From Nemertoderma westbladi (lineage: Eukaryota > Xenacoelomorpha > Nemertodermatida > Nemertodermatidae), in assembly GCA_032718475.1 (NCBI GenBank), contig JAUCBJ010007864.1, forward strand, positions 1 to 31,916: a DNA stretch of 31,916 nt, written 5' to 3'. The notes beneath the pieces are model-generated. The model worked only from the letters and a program-made list of their open reading frames with translations, searched no databases and was not told the DNA's origin. Shown one piece after another: positions 8,641 to 19,698 of this stretch. Position numbers and translations under genes: made by a program. The first letter of the stretch is position 1. Each line of letters opens with the position of its first letter.

Positions 8641-9514
8641 CGGAAATCTAAGGAATCTGCAGAGCTTGATGCGATGTACGATAATGTACATCGCATTAGT
8701 AACGATGAGTTGGCTTCTTTAATATGATTGGTTGAATTAAAAGCAAATTAGTTCTTTAGTCATTCTATTGTAGTTGCGATGACTTGATTGGCACCTGCCG
8801 CATACATAACAAAGGATTTAGAGTTGAATATTGTCCATAACAATATCGCTTCTGTCTAACTAGTATTTATATAGAATTTTCTACATCGGCGCCCATGTTT
8901 TTGTCTTAAATACAACATAATTAAGAGTTTAGTTCGAGGTTTCATAATAAATATAAATTGTCTACTCTAATATACTTCACAATTCAAAAAAATTAGAGAA
9001 ATATTGGTACTGTTCAAATATGATCAGTGCATATGCATACTGTATAAAAACAGTTTTTTAAGTACCTCACATCTGAAGTAATGGTATGTTTCTGTTTGAG
9101 TATAAACCATCCGGTCTGTGTGTCAGATTTTTACTTCTGAATCTGAAGAACATCTGCAGCGCCGTACATACGGCTTCAGATGCATCTGACTCCAGATGGT
9201 CTGAATTAGATATCCGACGAGCGTCTGATATCTGGATGGAATTTCAATTGACAAATAACTGCCCTACTGAAACCAGTTCTTAGGGGAGATAAAAGGGCAC
9301 CGCCCTATCGTAGAAAGGCACTTGCCTTAAATAGGGGACAACCACAATAATGCAACACTGTAAACAATAGGAAATAGGTCAATTACTTCATTTATTTGTT
9401 ATTGTTATCATTTCTCTTTAATTCCAATGGGTATATGAACAATTGTATTACTGGGGGGAGGGGGGGGGGGGGAGGCTATAAGTTAGTTTACCCCCGTGTG
9501 CTCAGAAACCACGC
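8641..9514. other. AT-rich intergenic or intronic stretch without genes
   Basis: No coding similarity was seen. It holds a perfect 11-bp inverted repeat (8669-8679 with 8686-8696, loop GATAAT) and a G-rich run at about 9451-9475. The 65-codon frame near 9086 has no recognisable motif. Confidence 0.6.
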
Positions 9515-9749
9515 TACCAGCAGGTACCAGCTGTGTGTAACAGCGGCATGACAATATATCCCAGGGTACCAGCTGTCTGTAACAGCGAAATTACAATATA
9601 TCCCAGGGTACCAGCAGTCTGTAACAGCGACATGAGAATAGATCCCGGGGTACCAGCTATCTAACAGCGAAATTACAATATATCCGAGGGTACCAGCTAT
9701 CTGTAACAGCGACATGAGAATATATCCCAGGGTCTCAGCTGTCTGTAAC
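9515..9749. repeat. Left part of the 42/45-bp satellite (about 5.5 copies)
   Basis: Copies of GTACCAGCTGTCTGTAACAG followed by CGACATGAGAATATATCCCAGG, more diverged than the main array: CGAAATTACAATATATCC variants and one copy shortened to CTATCTAACAGC. It is the same family as 11794-16085 and is separated from it by a LINE insertion. Confidence 0.93.
9739..9749. repeat. Target-site duplication, left copy
   Basis: CTGTCTGTAAC directly abuts the LINE 3' end. The same 11 bases recur at 11794-11804 at the LINE 5' end, and the satellite then continues in register with AGC. This is what target-primed insertion into an existing array would leave. Confidence 0.75.
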
Positions 9750-11793
9750 TACTACTACTAGGATCGGCATGCTGCATTGCAGCTGCATTTTTAAGAATGC
9801 TGTGCCGGCTTGTCAACAAAATTGCACCGCCACAACTCCCTATCACCCATGACATTTGCTAGATCATCCGCATCTTTAAGGCCAGTGTCCTTTAAGATGC
9901 GTCTCAAGAAAGTCATGGGCTGTCCACCATGCGTATTCACTCCATGAGGCTGCCAAAGTACAAGATTATGCACTGGCTGGTCCTCACGGCGAAAGCAATG
10001 TCCTGCAAAGCGGAGGCGATTTTGTTCTAGTGTCAAGCTTGGGGGAACCAATGAGACACCTCCAATGTTATATAGTGTCTGGTTGGAGATGTGTGCATTG
10101 TACTTGACACAATGTACCCGGCGTAGCATTCTTGTGAATGTGCCATCCAGAGATTTGGTGTCCTCAGCAGTTAGAGCCCAGTATGGACTCCCGTAGAGGA
10201 GTACTGGAACTACTGCTGCTCTAAATAATTGGACCTTAAGTTTCCGATTAATTCTAGGTGACTTCCAAATCCTGGAAAGCCTATTCAAGGCTGCCCATGC
10301 CTTTCCCTTACGTATTCGAAGGTCCTTACCTGACTTCCGGATCCATGATCCCAGGTAACAGAAGTCGTCCACATGCTCAAGCATACCATCCTTTGAGCTT
10401 ATGCTCATCCGATCAGAGACTTGCTCAGCACTTTCAAAGTTAACTGTCAGAATTTTGGTCTTTCTGGAGTTAATAAAAAGACCAACACTAGAAGCAGCAT
10501 GTTCTAATGAGCTGAGGAGCCGCTGGGCTCCCTCTAATGATTCTGAGAGTACTCCTAAGTCATCAGCAAAGTCTAGATCAGTTAGGTACTTGGCAGGATT
10601 TCCTCGACTTCTGGAGCCAGTAGGTGGAGTTATCATCACCCCATCATCATTATGATGATCTAAGGACATGCGTAGAACATAGTCAACCACAATAATGAAC
10701 AAGAATGGTGCAAGTGTGTCTCCTTGGAGGACGCCCCATAACACTTCAAATGGTTCTGTGTCACCGTCAACAGTAGACACAAATGTTGTCGAACCATCGT
10801 ATACTGATCTGATTGCTGCAATAATTTCATCAGGAATCCCATATAATGAAAGTATGCTGAACATACGTGAGCGAGAGACTGAATCAAAGGCCTTGAAGAA
10901 GTCAACAAAGATAACAGCCAGATCCTGTCTTTCTTTTTTGATAACTCTTCTATTATCCTTCTATGTGCCAAAATGGGCTCCATGGTCCCACGACCTTTAC
11001 GGAACCCATTCTGATTTCCACGTAGCAGTCTCTCAATGGGATCCCTGATGCGATTTAATAGAATTCTATTGTATAGTTTTGCAGCAATCGAGATCAATGA
11101 GATTCCCCGAAAAGAACCATAGAGTGTTAGGTTGCCCTTCTTGGGAACTGGCACCAACTTATTTGTTTTCATTTCTTGTGGGACTCTTGTTGTACGGTAC
11201 ATGTCTACTATGATGGGATAGATGAGCTTTAAACACTCAGGTATTTTAAAGACCTCAGGGGGAACACCATCTACTCCACTGGCACGATTGGTCTTAATGC
11301 TCTTTGCAGCAGCCTTCACTTCTGCAAAGGAGATATCGCCAATGGGAATATCTGGGAGTACAGACTCAGACACTTTTACTTCTATAAAGTTATCAGGCAA
11401 TACCCTGTCATTATTGAGGAGCTTTTCAAAGTGGGCTTTCCAACCATTGAGGCGATCGGCTGGTGATTCAGCCTTAACCTTGGTGGTTGGTTGGCTTTTC
11501 CGCCCAGTAAGCAGATTGATCGATTTCCATGCCTGGGATGATTGCCTGCTGTCGTCAGCATCATTGATGGCATCAACCTGTTGGTTTATTAGCTCCTGTA
11601 GATTAACAGAGTACTGCCTGTTCAGGGACCTAGATGCAGCTTTAACTGCATTCTTGGCCGCTGTAGTCTGTTTGAGTCGGGACTCTTTCTGCGCCTTATG
11701 AAGGTCATTTCGGCACTTCTGAATTTTGTTGTCAGTCCAGGGGGCCCTTTTCCTGTTTCGAGGGTATACAGGAACTGTTTCTGCAGCTGCTAA
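9750..11793 (-). mobile_element. 5'-truncated non-LTR retrotransposon (RTE-like LINE)
   Basis: A 2.04-kb insertion on the - strand inside the 42/45-bp satellite. It is bounded by the 11-bp duplication CTGTCTGTAAC and ends 3' in a short (TAG)n/(AGT)n microsatellite, seen as TACTACTACTACTAGG on +. It contains most of a reverse-transcriptase ORF but no endonuclease, as expected for 5' truncation. The clade call rests on resemblance to RTE-like LINE proteins common in invertebrates and is less certain than the LINE call itself. Confidence 0.85.
9791..11790 (-). pseudogene. LINE reverse-transcriptase ORF, truncated and frameshifted
   Basis: The N-terminal part (about 10955-11790) includes PVPKKGNLTLYGSFRGISLI and NQNGFRKGRGT, the fingers and palm entry of LINE reverse transcriptase. 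The second part, down to the stop at 9791, is in another frame. It holds motif A (VIFVDFFKAFDS, about 10885-10925), motif B (GVLQGDTLAPFLF, about 10700) and motif C (FADD, about 10560-10570). It then has YLGSWI, LLYGSPYWALT and the HCFRREDQPVHNLVLWQP tail. A single frameshift near 10940-10955, in an A-rich stretch, separates the two. Catalytic aspartates are intact, but the missing 5' end and the shift make it non-autonomous. The upstream open frame continues into satellite sequence by chance. Confidence 0.87.
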
Positions 11794-11804
11794 CTGTCTG
11801 TAAC
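11794..11804. repeat. Target-site duplication, right copy
   Basis: CTGTCTGTAAC follows the truncated 5' end of the LINE and restarts the satellite in register. It pairs with 9739-9749. Confidence 0.75.
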
Positions 11805-14800
11805 AGCAACATGAGAATAGATCCCGGGGTACCAGCTGTCTGTAACAGCGACGACATGAGAATATATCCCAGGGTACCAGCTGTCTGTAACAGCGACGAC
11901 ATGAGAATATATCCCAGGGTACCAGCTGTCTGTAATAGCGACGACATGAGAATGTATCCCAGGGTACCAGCTGTCTGTAACAGCGGCATGAGAATAGATC
12001 CCGGGGTACCAGCTGTCTGTAACAGCGACGACATGAGAATATATCCCAGGGTACCAGCTGTCTGTAATAGCGACGACATGAGAATGTATCCCAGGGTACC
12101 AGCTGTCTGTAACAGCGGCATGAGAATAGATCCCGGGGTACCAGCTGTCTGTAACAGCGACATGAGAATATATCCCAGGGTACCAGCTGTCTGTAACAGC
12201 GGCATGAGAATAGATCCCGGTGTACCAGCTGTCTGTAGCAGCGACATGAGAATATATCCCAGGGTACCAGCTGTCTGTAACAGCGGCATGAGAATATATC
12301 CCAGGGTACCAGCTTTCTGTAGCAGCGGCATGAGAATATATCCCAGGGTACCAGCTGTCTGTAACAGCGACATGAGAATATATCCCAGGGTACCAGCTGT
12401 CTGTAACAGCGGCATGAGAATAGATCCCGGGGTACCAGCTGTCTGTAACAGCGACATGAGAATATATCCCAGGGTACCAGCTGTCTGTAACAGCGGCATG
12501 AGAATAGATCCCGGGGTACCAGCTGTCTGTAACAGCGACATGAGAATATATCCCAGGGAACCAGCTGTCTGTAACAGCGGCATGAGAATAGATCCCGGGG
12601 TACCAGCTGTCTGTAACAGCGACATGGGAATATACCCCAGGGTACCAGTTGTCTGTAACAGCGACATGAGAATATATCCCAGGGTACCAGCTGTCTGTAG
12701 CAGCGACATGAGAATATATCCCGGGGTACCAGCTGTCTGTAACAGCGACATGAGAATATATCCCAGGGTACCAGCTGTCTGTAACAGCGGCATGAGAATA
12801 GATCCCGGGGTACCAGCTGTCTGTAACAGCGACATGAGAATATATCCCAAGGTACCAGCTGTCTGTAACAGCGACGACATGAGAATATATCCCAGGGTAC
12901 CAGCTGTCTGTAACAGCGGCATGAGAATAGATCCCGGGGTACCAGCTGTCTGTAACAGCGACATGAGAATATATCCCAGGGTACCAGCTGTCTGTAACAG
13001 CGGCATGAGAATAGATCCCGGGGTACCAGCTGTCTAACAGCGACATGAGAATATATCCCAGGGTACCAGCTGTCTGTAACAGCGACGGCATGAGAATATA
13101 TCGTAGGGTACCAGCTGTCTGTAACAGCGACGACATGAGAATATATCCCAGTGTACCAGCTGTCTGTAACAGCGGCATGCGAATATATCCCAGGGTACCA
13201 GCTGTCTGTAACAGCGACATGAGAATATATCCCAGTGTACCAGCTGTCTGTAACAGCGGCATGAGAATAGATCCAAGGGTACCAGCTGTCTGTAACAGCA
13301 ACATGAGAATAGATCCCGGGGTACCAGCTGTCTGTAACAGCAACATGAGAATATATCCCAGGGTACCAGCTGTCTGTAACAGCGGCATGAGAATAGATCC
13401 CGGGGTACCAGCTGTCTGTAGCAGCGACATGAGAATATATCCCAGGGTACCAGCTGTCTGTAACAGCGGCATGAGAATATATCCCAGGGTACCAGCTGTC
13501 TGTAGCAGCGGCATGAGAATATATCCCAGGGTACCAGCTGTCTGTAACAGCGACATGAGAATATATCCCAGGGTACCAGCTGTCTGTAACAGCGGCATGA
13601 GAATAGATCCCGGGGTACCAGCTGTCTGTAACAGCGACATTATAATATATCCCAGGGTACCAGCTGTCTGTAACAGCGACATGAGAATATATCCCAGGGT
13701 ACCAGCTGTCTGTAACAGCGGCATGAGAATAGATCCCGGGGTACCAGCTGTCTGTAACAGCGACATGAGAATAGATCCCGGGGTACCAGCTGTCTGTAAC
13801 AGCGGCATGAGAATAGATCCCAGGGTACCAGCTGTCTGTAACAGCGACATTATAATATATCCCAGGGTACCAGCTGTCTGTAACAGCGACATGAGAATAT
13901 ATCCCAGGGTACCAGCTGTCTGTAACAGCGGCATGAGAATACATCCCGGGGTACCAGCTGTCTGTAACAGCGACATGAGAATAGATCCCGGGGTACCAGC
14001 TGTCTGTAACAGCGGCATGAGAATAGATCCCGGGGTACCAGCTGTCTGTAACAGCGGCATGAGAATATATCCCAGGGTACCAGCTGTCTGTAACAGCGAC
14101 GACATGAGAATATATCGTAGGGTACCAGCTGTCTGTAACGGCGACATGAGAATATATCCCAGTGTACCAGCTGTCTGTAACAGCGGCATGAGAATAGATC
14201 CCGGGGTACCAGCTGTCTGTAACAGCGACATGAGAATATATCCCAGGGTACCAGCTGTCTGTAACAGCGACATGAGAATATATCCCAGGGTACCAGCTGT
14301 CTGTAACAGCGACATTATAATATATCCCAGGGTACCAGCTGTCTGTAACAGCGACATGAGAATATATCCCAGGGTACCAGCTGTCTGTAACAGCGGCATG
14401 AGAATAGATCCCGGGGTACCAGCTGTCTGTAACAGCGACATGAGAATAGATCCCGGGGTACCAGCTGTCTGTAACAGCGGCATGAGAATATATCCCAGGG
14501 TACCAGCTGTCTGTAACAGCGGCATGAGAATATATCCCAGGGTACCAGCTGTCTGTAACAGCGACATGAGAATATATCCCAGGGTACCAGCTATCTGTAA
14601 CAGCGACATGAGAATATATCCCAGGGTACCAGCTGTCTGTAACAGCGGCATGAGAATAGTTCCCGGGGTACCAGCTGTCTGTAACAGCGACATGACAATA
14701 TATCCCAGGGTACCAGCTGTCTGTAACAGCGACATGAGAATATATCCCAGGGTACCAGCTATCTGTAACAGCGACATGAGAATATATCCCAGGGTACCAG

Positions 14801-16085
14801 CTGTCTGTAACAGCGGCATGAGAATAGTTCCCGGGGTACCAGCTGTCTGTAACAGCGACATGACAATATATCCCAGGGTACCAGCTGTCTGTAACAGCGA
14901 CATGAGAATATATACCAGGGTACCAGCTGTCTGTAACAGCGACGACATGATAATATATCCCAGGGTACCAGCTGTCTGTAACAGCGACGACATGAGAATG
15001 TATCCCAGGGTACCAGCTGTCTGTAACAGCGACGACATGAGAATGTATCCCAGGGTACCAGCTGTCTGTAACAGCGACATGAGAATATATCCCAGGATAC
15101 CAGCTGTCTGTAACAGCGACGACATGAGAATGTATCCCAGGGTACCAGCTGTCTGTAACAGCGACATGAGAATATATCCCAGGGTACCAGCTGTCTGTAA
15201 CAGCGACGACATGAGAATGTATCCCAGGGTACCAGCTGTCTGTAACAGCGACATGAGAATATATCCCAGGGTACCAGCTGTCTGTAACAGCGACGACATG
15301 AGAATGTATCCCAGGGTACCAGCTGTCTGTAACAGCGACGACATGAGAATGTATCCCAGGGTACCAGCTGTCTGTAACAGCGACATGAGAATATATCCCA
15401 GGGTACCAGCTGTCTGTAACAGCGACGACATGAGAATGTATCCCAGGGTACCAGCTGTCTGTAACAGCGACGACATGAGAATGTATCCCAGGGTACCAGC
15501 TGTCTGTAACAGCGACGACATGAGAATATATCCCAGGGTACCAGCTGTCTGTAACAGCGACATGAGAATGTATCCCAGGGTACCAGCTGTCTGTAACAGC
15601 GACGACATGAGAATGTATCCCAGGGTACCAGCTGTCTGTAACAGCGACGACATGAGAATGTATCCCAGGGTACCAGCTGTCTGTAACAGCGACGACATGA
15701 GAATATATCCCAGGGTACCAGCTGTCTGTAACAACGACGACATGAGAATATATCCCAGGGTACCAGCTGTCTGTAACAGCGACATGAGAATAGATCACGG
15801 GGTACCAGCTGTCTGTAACAGCGGCATGAGAATAGATCCCGGGGTACCAGCTGTCTGTAACAGCGACATGAGAATAGATCCCGGGGTACCAGCTGTCTGT
15901 AACAGCGGCATGAGAATAGATCCCAGGGTACCAGCTGTCTGTAACAGCGGCATGAGAATAGATCCCAGGGTACCAGCTGTCTGTAACAGCGACATGAGAA
16001 TATATCCCAGGGTACCAGCTGTCTGTAACAGCGACATGAGAATATATACCAGGGTACCAGCTGACTGTAACAGCGACATGATAAT
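11794..16085. repeat. Main 42/45-bp satellite array (about 100 copies)
   Basis: The basic 42-bp unit is GTACCAGCTGTCTGTAACAG followed by CGACATGAGAATATATCCCAGG. Three main variants are mixed: a GGCATGAGAATAGATCCCGG type, a GACATGAGAATATATCCCAG type, and a 45-bp type with an extra CGA (GACGACATGAGAATGTATCC). The 45-bp type dominates at about 14930-15740 and reappears at 11840-12090. Runs of variants repeat in the same order, for example 14560-14720 and 14740-14900, showing block duplications. Both unit lengths are multiples of three and lack stops in several frames, so open frames up to about 1,850 codons occur on both strands. No start context, domain or composition supports them as genes. 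Confidence 0.97.
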
Positions 16086-17914
16086 CTCTTTTCCCGAACC
16101 AGTTCTCCTTCTCATCATCATTTCTCGAAATGGAATCTAAACAGGAAGTATTCAAAAACGTATCGAAAAATGGCTGTATCAAAAAAAGCCAAAATAACGA
16201 ACGCAAATTGAACTTACTTGTAATAAATTGTAGTTGTACCTGTAAGATTCAAAATTTAATAATTTTAAACCGCCAATCATGAGCGTTTGTTTCCGATAAT
16301 TTATGGTCGAGCATTATATCGACCTCAACGGTCAAGATATTCCTTCCTGGTCACTTTTGTAAAGGCTTTTGCGGAATTAGCTGGTTATTTTCCCCGCAAA
16401 GTACTCTGTAGGTGTTTTAACGGACATAAAAAGCCGTTTCCTTACTGTACCGGTGTTTTAGTGGACTTAAAAAGCCATTTCTTCTGTATGTGTACTTTAG
16501 CGGACATAACTAGCGATTTTATGTCGCAATAAGCCAAAATCCTCTTGATACAGTGTAGTTACGATGACGACATCTATCAGCTGATATGTACACGTGTAAC
16601 TTTTCCTTTGTTTCTTTGTTCGGTCGACCAATCAGAGCGATTCTCATTTTATTTGTACAGAAGCCTCCGGGAAATCGCGCAATGCATTATGGTTTATGTT
16701 TACCTTTTTTCCTGATGCCAGAAGACCGGCCGTGGAATTATTCTGTGTTTCAGGCTTTAGCCAAACATTAGTAGGCTTTGATCATAGAAACGTATAACTG
16801 TTATCAAATCAAATCGAAACGGACCAAGCCACAAACTGGCATGCGGCCCATATCATACCATACATACCTTTCACCGCATTATTTTACTGCTATTTACTGT
16901 CGGTTATTAATTGTATCAGTTTGATGGAATATTGTTATATTTGGATAATATCGATAAATAATCATAAAACCCCAATCTTCTTGATATACTGAAGGTAAGA
17001 GACCGGTTACATATATCAATTGCGACTCACATTATATTGGTTTTGGAGTGAATCTAATGCTATTTCATAGGCACTACATGTGTCCGTTGCTGTTCTCTTT
17101 ATATGTGACTAAAATTAGTGAAGGTCGGCAGATCGGTGTGCAGTATTGTGCGGTAGTGTGCATGAGTGTGATAGATAACAAAGCATCTCCTAAAGAATGC
17201 GCTTTATACGTGAATCAATAGCCATCCCGTTGTGTTTAGTGTAAGTCATAACTCTGTTTACATACTTAGAGCGCCACGTCCTAAAGGAACTGTTGATATT
17301 TCCCGAAAATGAATAATATTGGTCAGAGATTATATATTAGCGATCAATCGAATAATACAGTAGTAGGCCTACACCGCAATAAGGTCAGAGCTTCCGAATC
17401 CAGTCTCCCGGGTATATCCAGCGGGTGAATGGTCGCGCATAGGCTGGCTTCGGCTAATGTAGTGTATCAAATACTCGTCATAGGCTAAAGTCGATTTATA
17501 ATCTAGAAGACACCTAAATTTGGCAGGTTAAACTGCTAAAGGTCTGAAAGCGCGAACAACTTTAATTAAGTTCATGTGAACGGGCTCACATTTCATTCTT
17601 CCTCTTTACTTTAGAGGTATAGGCCTACTCGATCTTATGGTACGAGCATTGTGATATTGCATTACAATCAATTTCTGGAGGGAAATTTAAACCCCACCTT
17701 GTTAGAATCACTACTGAAACCTTGGTCTATCCTATTTTAATTGCGAATTGCATGTTACCTTCATCAGCATACAGCTGTACTATACCGGTACCGGTACCGG
17801 TACTGCAGTACTCCATGGGGATTTAAACCATCAAGTTTAATCGGATTTCTAATTTTATTAGATTATTTTATTTCAAATGATAGTAAATTAGTGAGGTTTA
17901 TTCGATGTAGTTTG
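16086..17914. other. Non-coding interval between satellite and MRPS23
   Basis: No gene was recognised on either strand. At about 16400-16530 there are three degenerate copies of a unit around GGACATAAAAAGCC and TTTTAGTGGAC. A CCAATCAGAGCG sequence at about 16628 could be a CCAAT box. At 17780-17805 there is a CCGGTA microsatellite. I looked for the missing last NAA40 exon here and did not find it. Confidence 0.55.
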
Positions 17915-18472
17915 ATGGCGAACCCTCTCAGCGGAGTCGGTTTAACTCGATTCGATATACGCGGAACTATTTACACCCGGACGAAGGGACTGATCAAAGG
18001 GAATGTAATTAAACCGGACAACCGCCCGCTCTTCTACGACATTATGGAGCGGTTTCCTCCGATGGATTACCCTTCCCCGACCGCCTACACCGAGGCACAC
18101 GTCGCCGTATTCCGACCAAAACTGCTTCTTTGGGAAGCGGATACAATTCGCGCCAAATTCTATAACTTTTTGAAAACAGTCTGTCTGTCATCTTCTTATA
18201 AGTTCGCATGCGTAGACCTACACGACGAAAGATCTCCTAGTTTAGCTCAGGTGTTTATTGAAGCTTACCGGAGAATTGAGGAGAAGTTTCCCACCGCAGA
18301 TGAACACGATGTCATGTTGGCGGCAATGTTAGCTCTGGAGAATACCGGTCACACTACTGGTGTTGAATTAATACAGTCTGAAGTTACTGCCGAAGATGGC
18401 GCCGAATCGTCGGGACCTGATGTGTATTCACGGGTAACTGATGACGATTCCGATTGCTTGATACCTCTGTAG
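17915..18472 (+). CDS. MRPS23: Mitochondrial small ribosomal subunit protein mS23
   Basis: The 185-residue product is close to the ~190 residues of vertebrate MRPS23. The stretch GTIYTRTKGLIKGNVI, RPLFYDIMERFPP and then DTIRAKFYNFLKTV aligns by eye with GSIFSRTRDLVRAGVL, KPLWFDVYDAFPP and DRIRAKFYSVYG of the human protein. A later FIEAYRRIEEKF segment corresponds to the FVEKYTELQKL helix. The protein is a component of the mitochondrial ribosome small subunit. The ATG at 17915 is the first in-frame Met, and it gives an N-terminus matching the family. The acidic C-terminal tail is poorly conserved, as is usual. The gene has no intron, whereas the human gene has several. No poly-A tail or target duplication marks it as a recent retrocopy. 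Confidence 0.85.
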   Translation: MANPLSGVGLTRFDIRGTIYTRTKGLIKGNVIKPDNRPLFYDIMERFPPMDYPSPTAYTEAHVAVFRPKLLLWEADTIRAKFYNFLKTVCLSSSYKFACVDLHDERSPSLAQVFIEAYRRIEEKFPTADEHDVMLAAMLALENTGHTTGVELIQSEVTAEDGAESSGPDVYSRVTDDDSDCLIPL

Positions 18473-18592
18473 TCATTAGACCTAACCTGGAAGGTAGCGC
18501 ATAAGAGACAAGTAATATCGTTCTAGTGTTGTTAGACCAAGGGCCATAACCAATTTACAAAATTATTATATTTGTTGTAACAAACGTAGTTT

Positions 18593-18598
18593 AATAAA
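18593..18598 (+). terminator. Polyadenylation signal of MRPS23
   Basis: AATAAA lies 121 nt after the stop codon, a normal 3' UTR distance. No cleavage site can be fixed from sequence alone. Confidence 0.6.
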
Positions 18599-18832
18599 TT
18601 CATCGCGGTGTCGAGTTTAATACGATTTAACATTAAGATCTCTTATTATTTTTATATGCTGAATTTTCAATTTAATGCGTTCGTTATTTTCAGTGTTAAC
18701 ACTAGGCCATGCATCCGGAGTTTACGTGCTAACTTGAGGGTTTAGATTACATAGTACATTAGTTATTTTGTGAAAATTATAATAAATGTTTCATTTTTTT
18801 GTTCCTCCACACCAGCAGCCCTACACAGTGAC

Positions 18833-19690
18833 CAGGGACAGGATACGATACGATACGAAAACGGATTTTCGTATTTCGTATCGCAGTATTTCATTCGTAT
18901 CGAATTTCGTATCGTATCATAAAAATTGACTTCGTATCGTATAATACGAATAAATATTTTTCGTATTACGTATCGTATTTTCGTATCTAATTATTAACGT
19001 TTTTAGCAGTCAAACCAGAGATCACACAACTTATTTCTTTACATGTGAACATTAGGTTTCAGCTTACTGTTTTATTACCCATTTCAATAAAATGTGTAAG
19101 AAAGGAGGATCGTTAATCATGTAGAAATATGATAAAATATAATCTAATTACAGTTTAAATAAACTTGAGGAGAACTCTAATCGCGCCTACTATACAAGGC
19201 ATTGACGTTATGAAATGTCTTTCTACTGTAGTGAGAGAATAAAAAAATAAAACATTTATTTTTAAATAAAACATAGTTTGATTCCGGTATAAGTTTGACT
19301 TCGAAATTGAAGTTTTGAATTTTTTTCCATATTGGTTCTGCACATCATTCCATAAATAACGGCAGTATTATAGTCATAGGTACAGCAGTACAGTATGTAT
19401 AAAGTGGCATGGTAATATGGTAGAGCCTACTAGAAATAGGGCCCCGTTGCATAAAGTCTTTATGGTTGTTATAGCCAGTATAGACACACTTTTGCTGTAG
19501 CAAGCATACTGGAATATTGAAATAAAAAGTTTGGGCTATTATATAGAGATTTATATGATTTTCTAAGTCTAATACAAAATACACATATTTATAACTCTTA
19601 GATAAAATACGATTCGAAAAAAATACGAAACTTTTTTCGTATTTCGTATCGTATCTTGGATTTTTCGTATCGTATCGTATCCTGTCCCTG
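18833..19690. mobile_element. Non-autonomous hAT-like DNA transposon (about 858 bp)
   Basis: The ends are inverted repeats: CAGGGACAGGATACGATACG on the left and its reverse complement, ending CGTATCCTGTCCCTG, on the right. The flanks ACAGTGAC (18825-18832) and AAAGTGAC (19691-19698) match at 7 of 8 positions. An 8-bp target duplication and CAGGG-type termini are hallmarks of the hAT superfamily. Many CGTAT/ATACG words lie near both ends, like the subterminal transposase-binding repeats of hAT elements. No transposase ORF is present; the interior is AT-rich. It sits between the MRPS23 3' UTR and RPS16. Confidence 0.85.
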
Positions 19691-19698
19691 AAAGTGAC

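Noticed and set aside
9086-9283. 65-codon frame
   Set aside because: No motif and no splice or promoter context that would support coding.
10660-16206. A 1,848-codon open frame on the - strand
   Set aside because: It is 42/45-bp satellite read through into a LINE fragment. The satellite part has only 14-residue repeats, and similar long frames exist on the other strand and in other frames.
16287-16771. Two short open frames after the satellite
   Set aside because: No similarity or domain seen; one covers a degenerate non-coding repeat.
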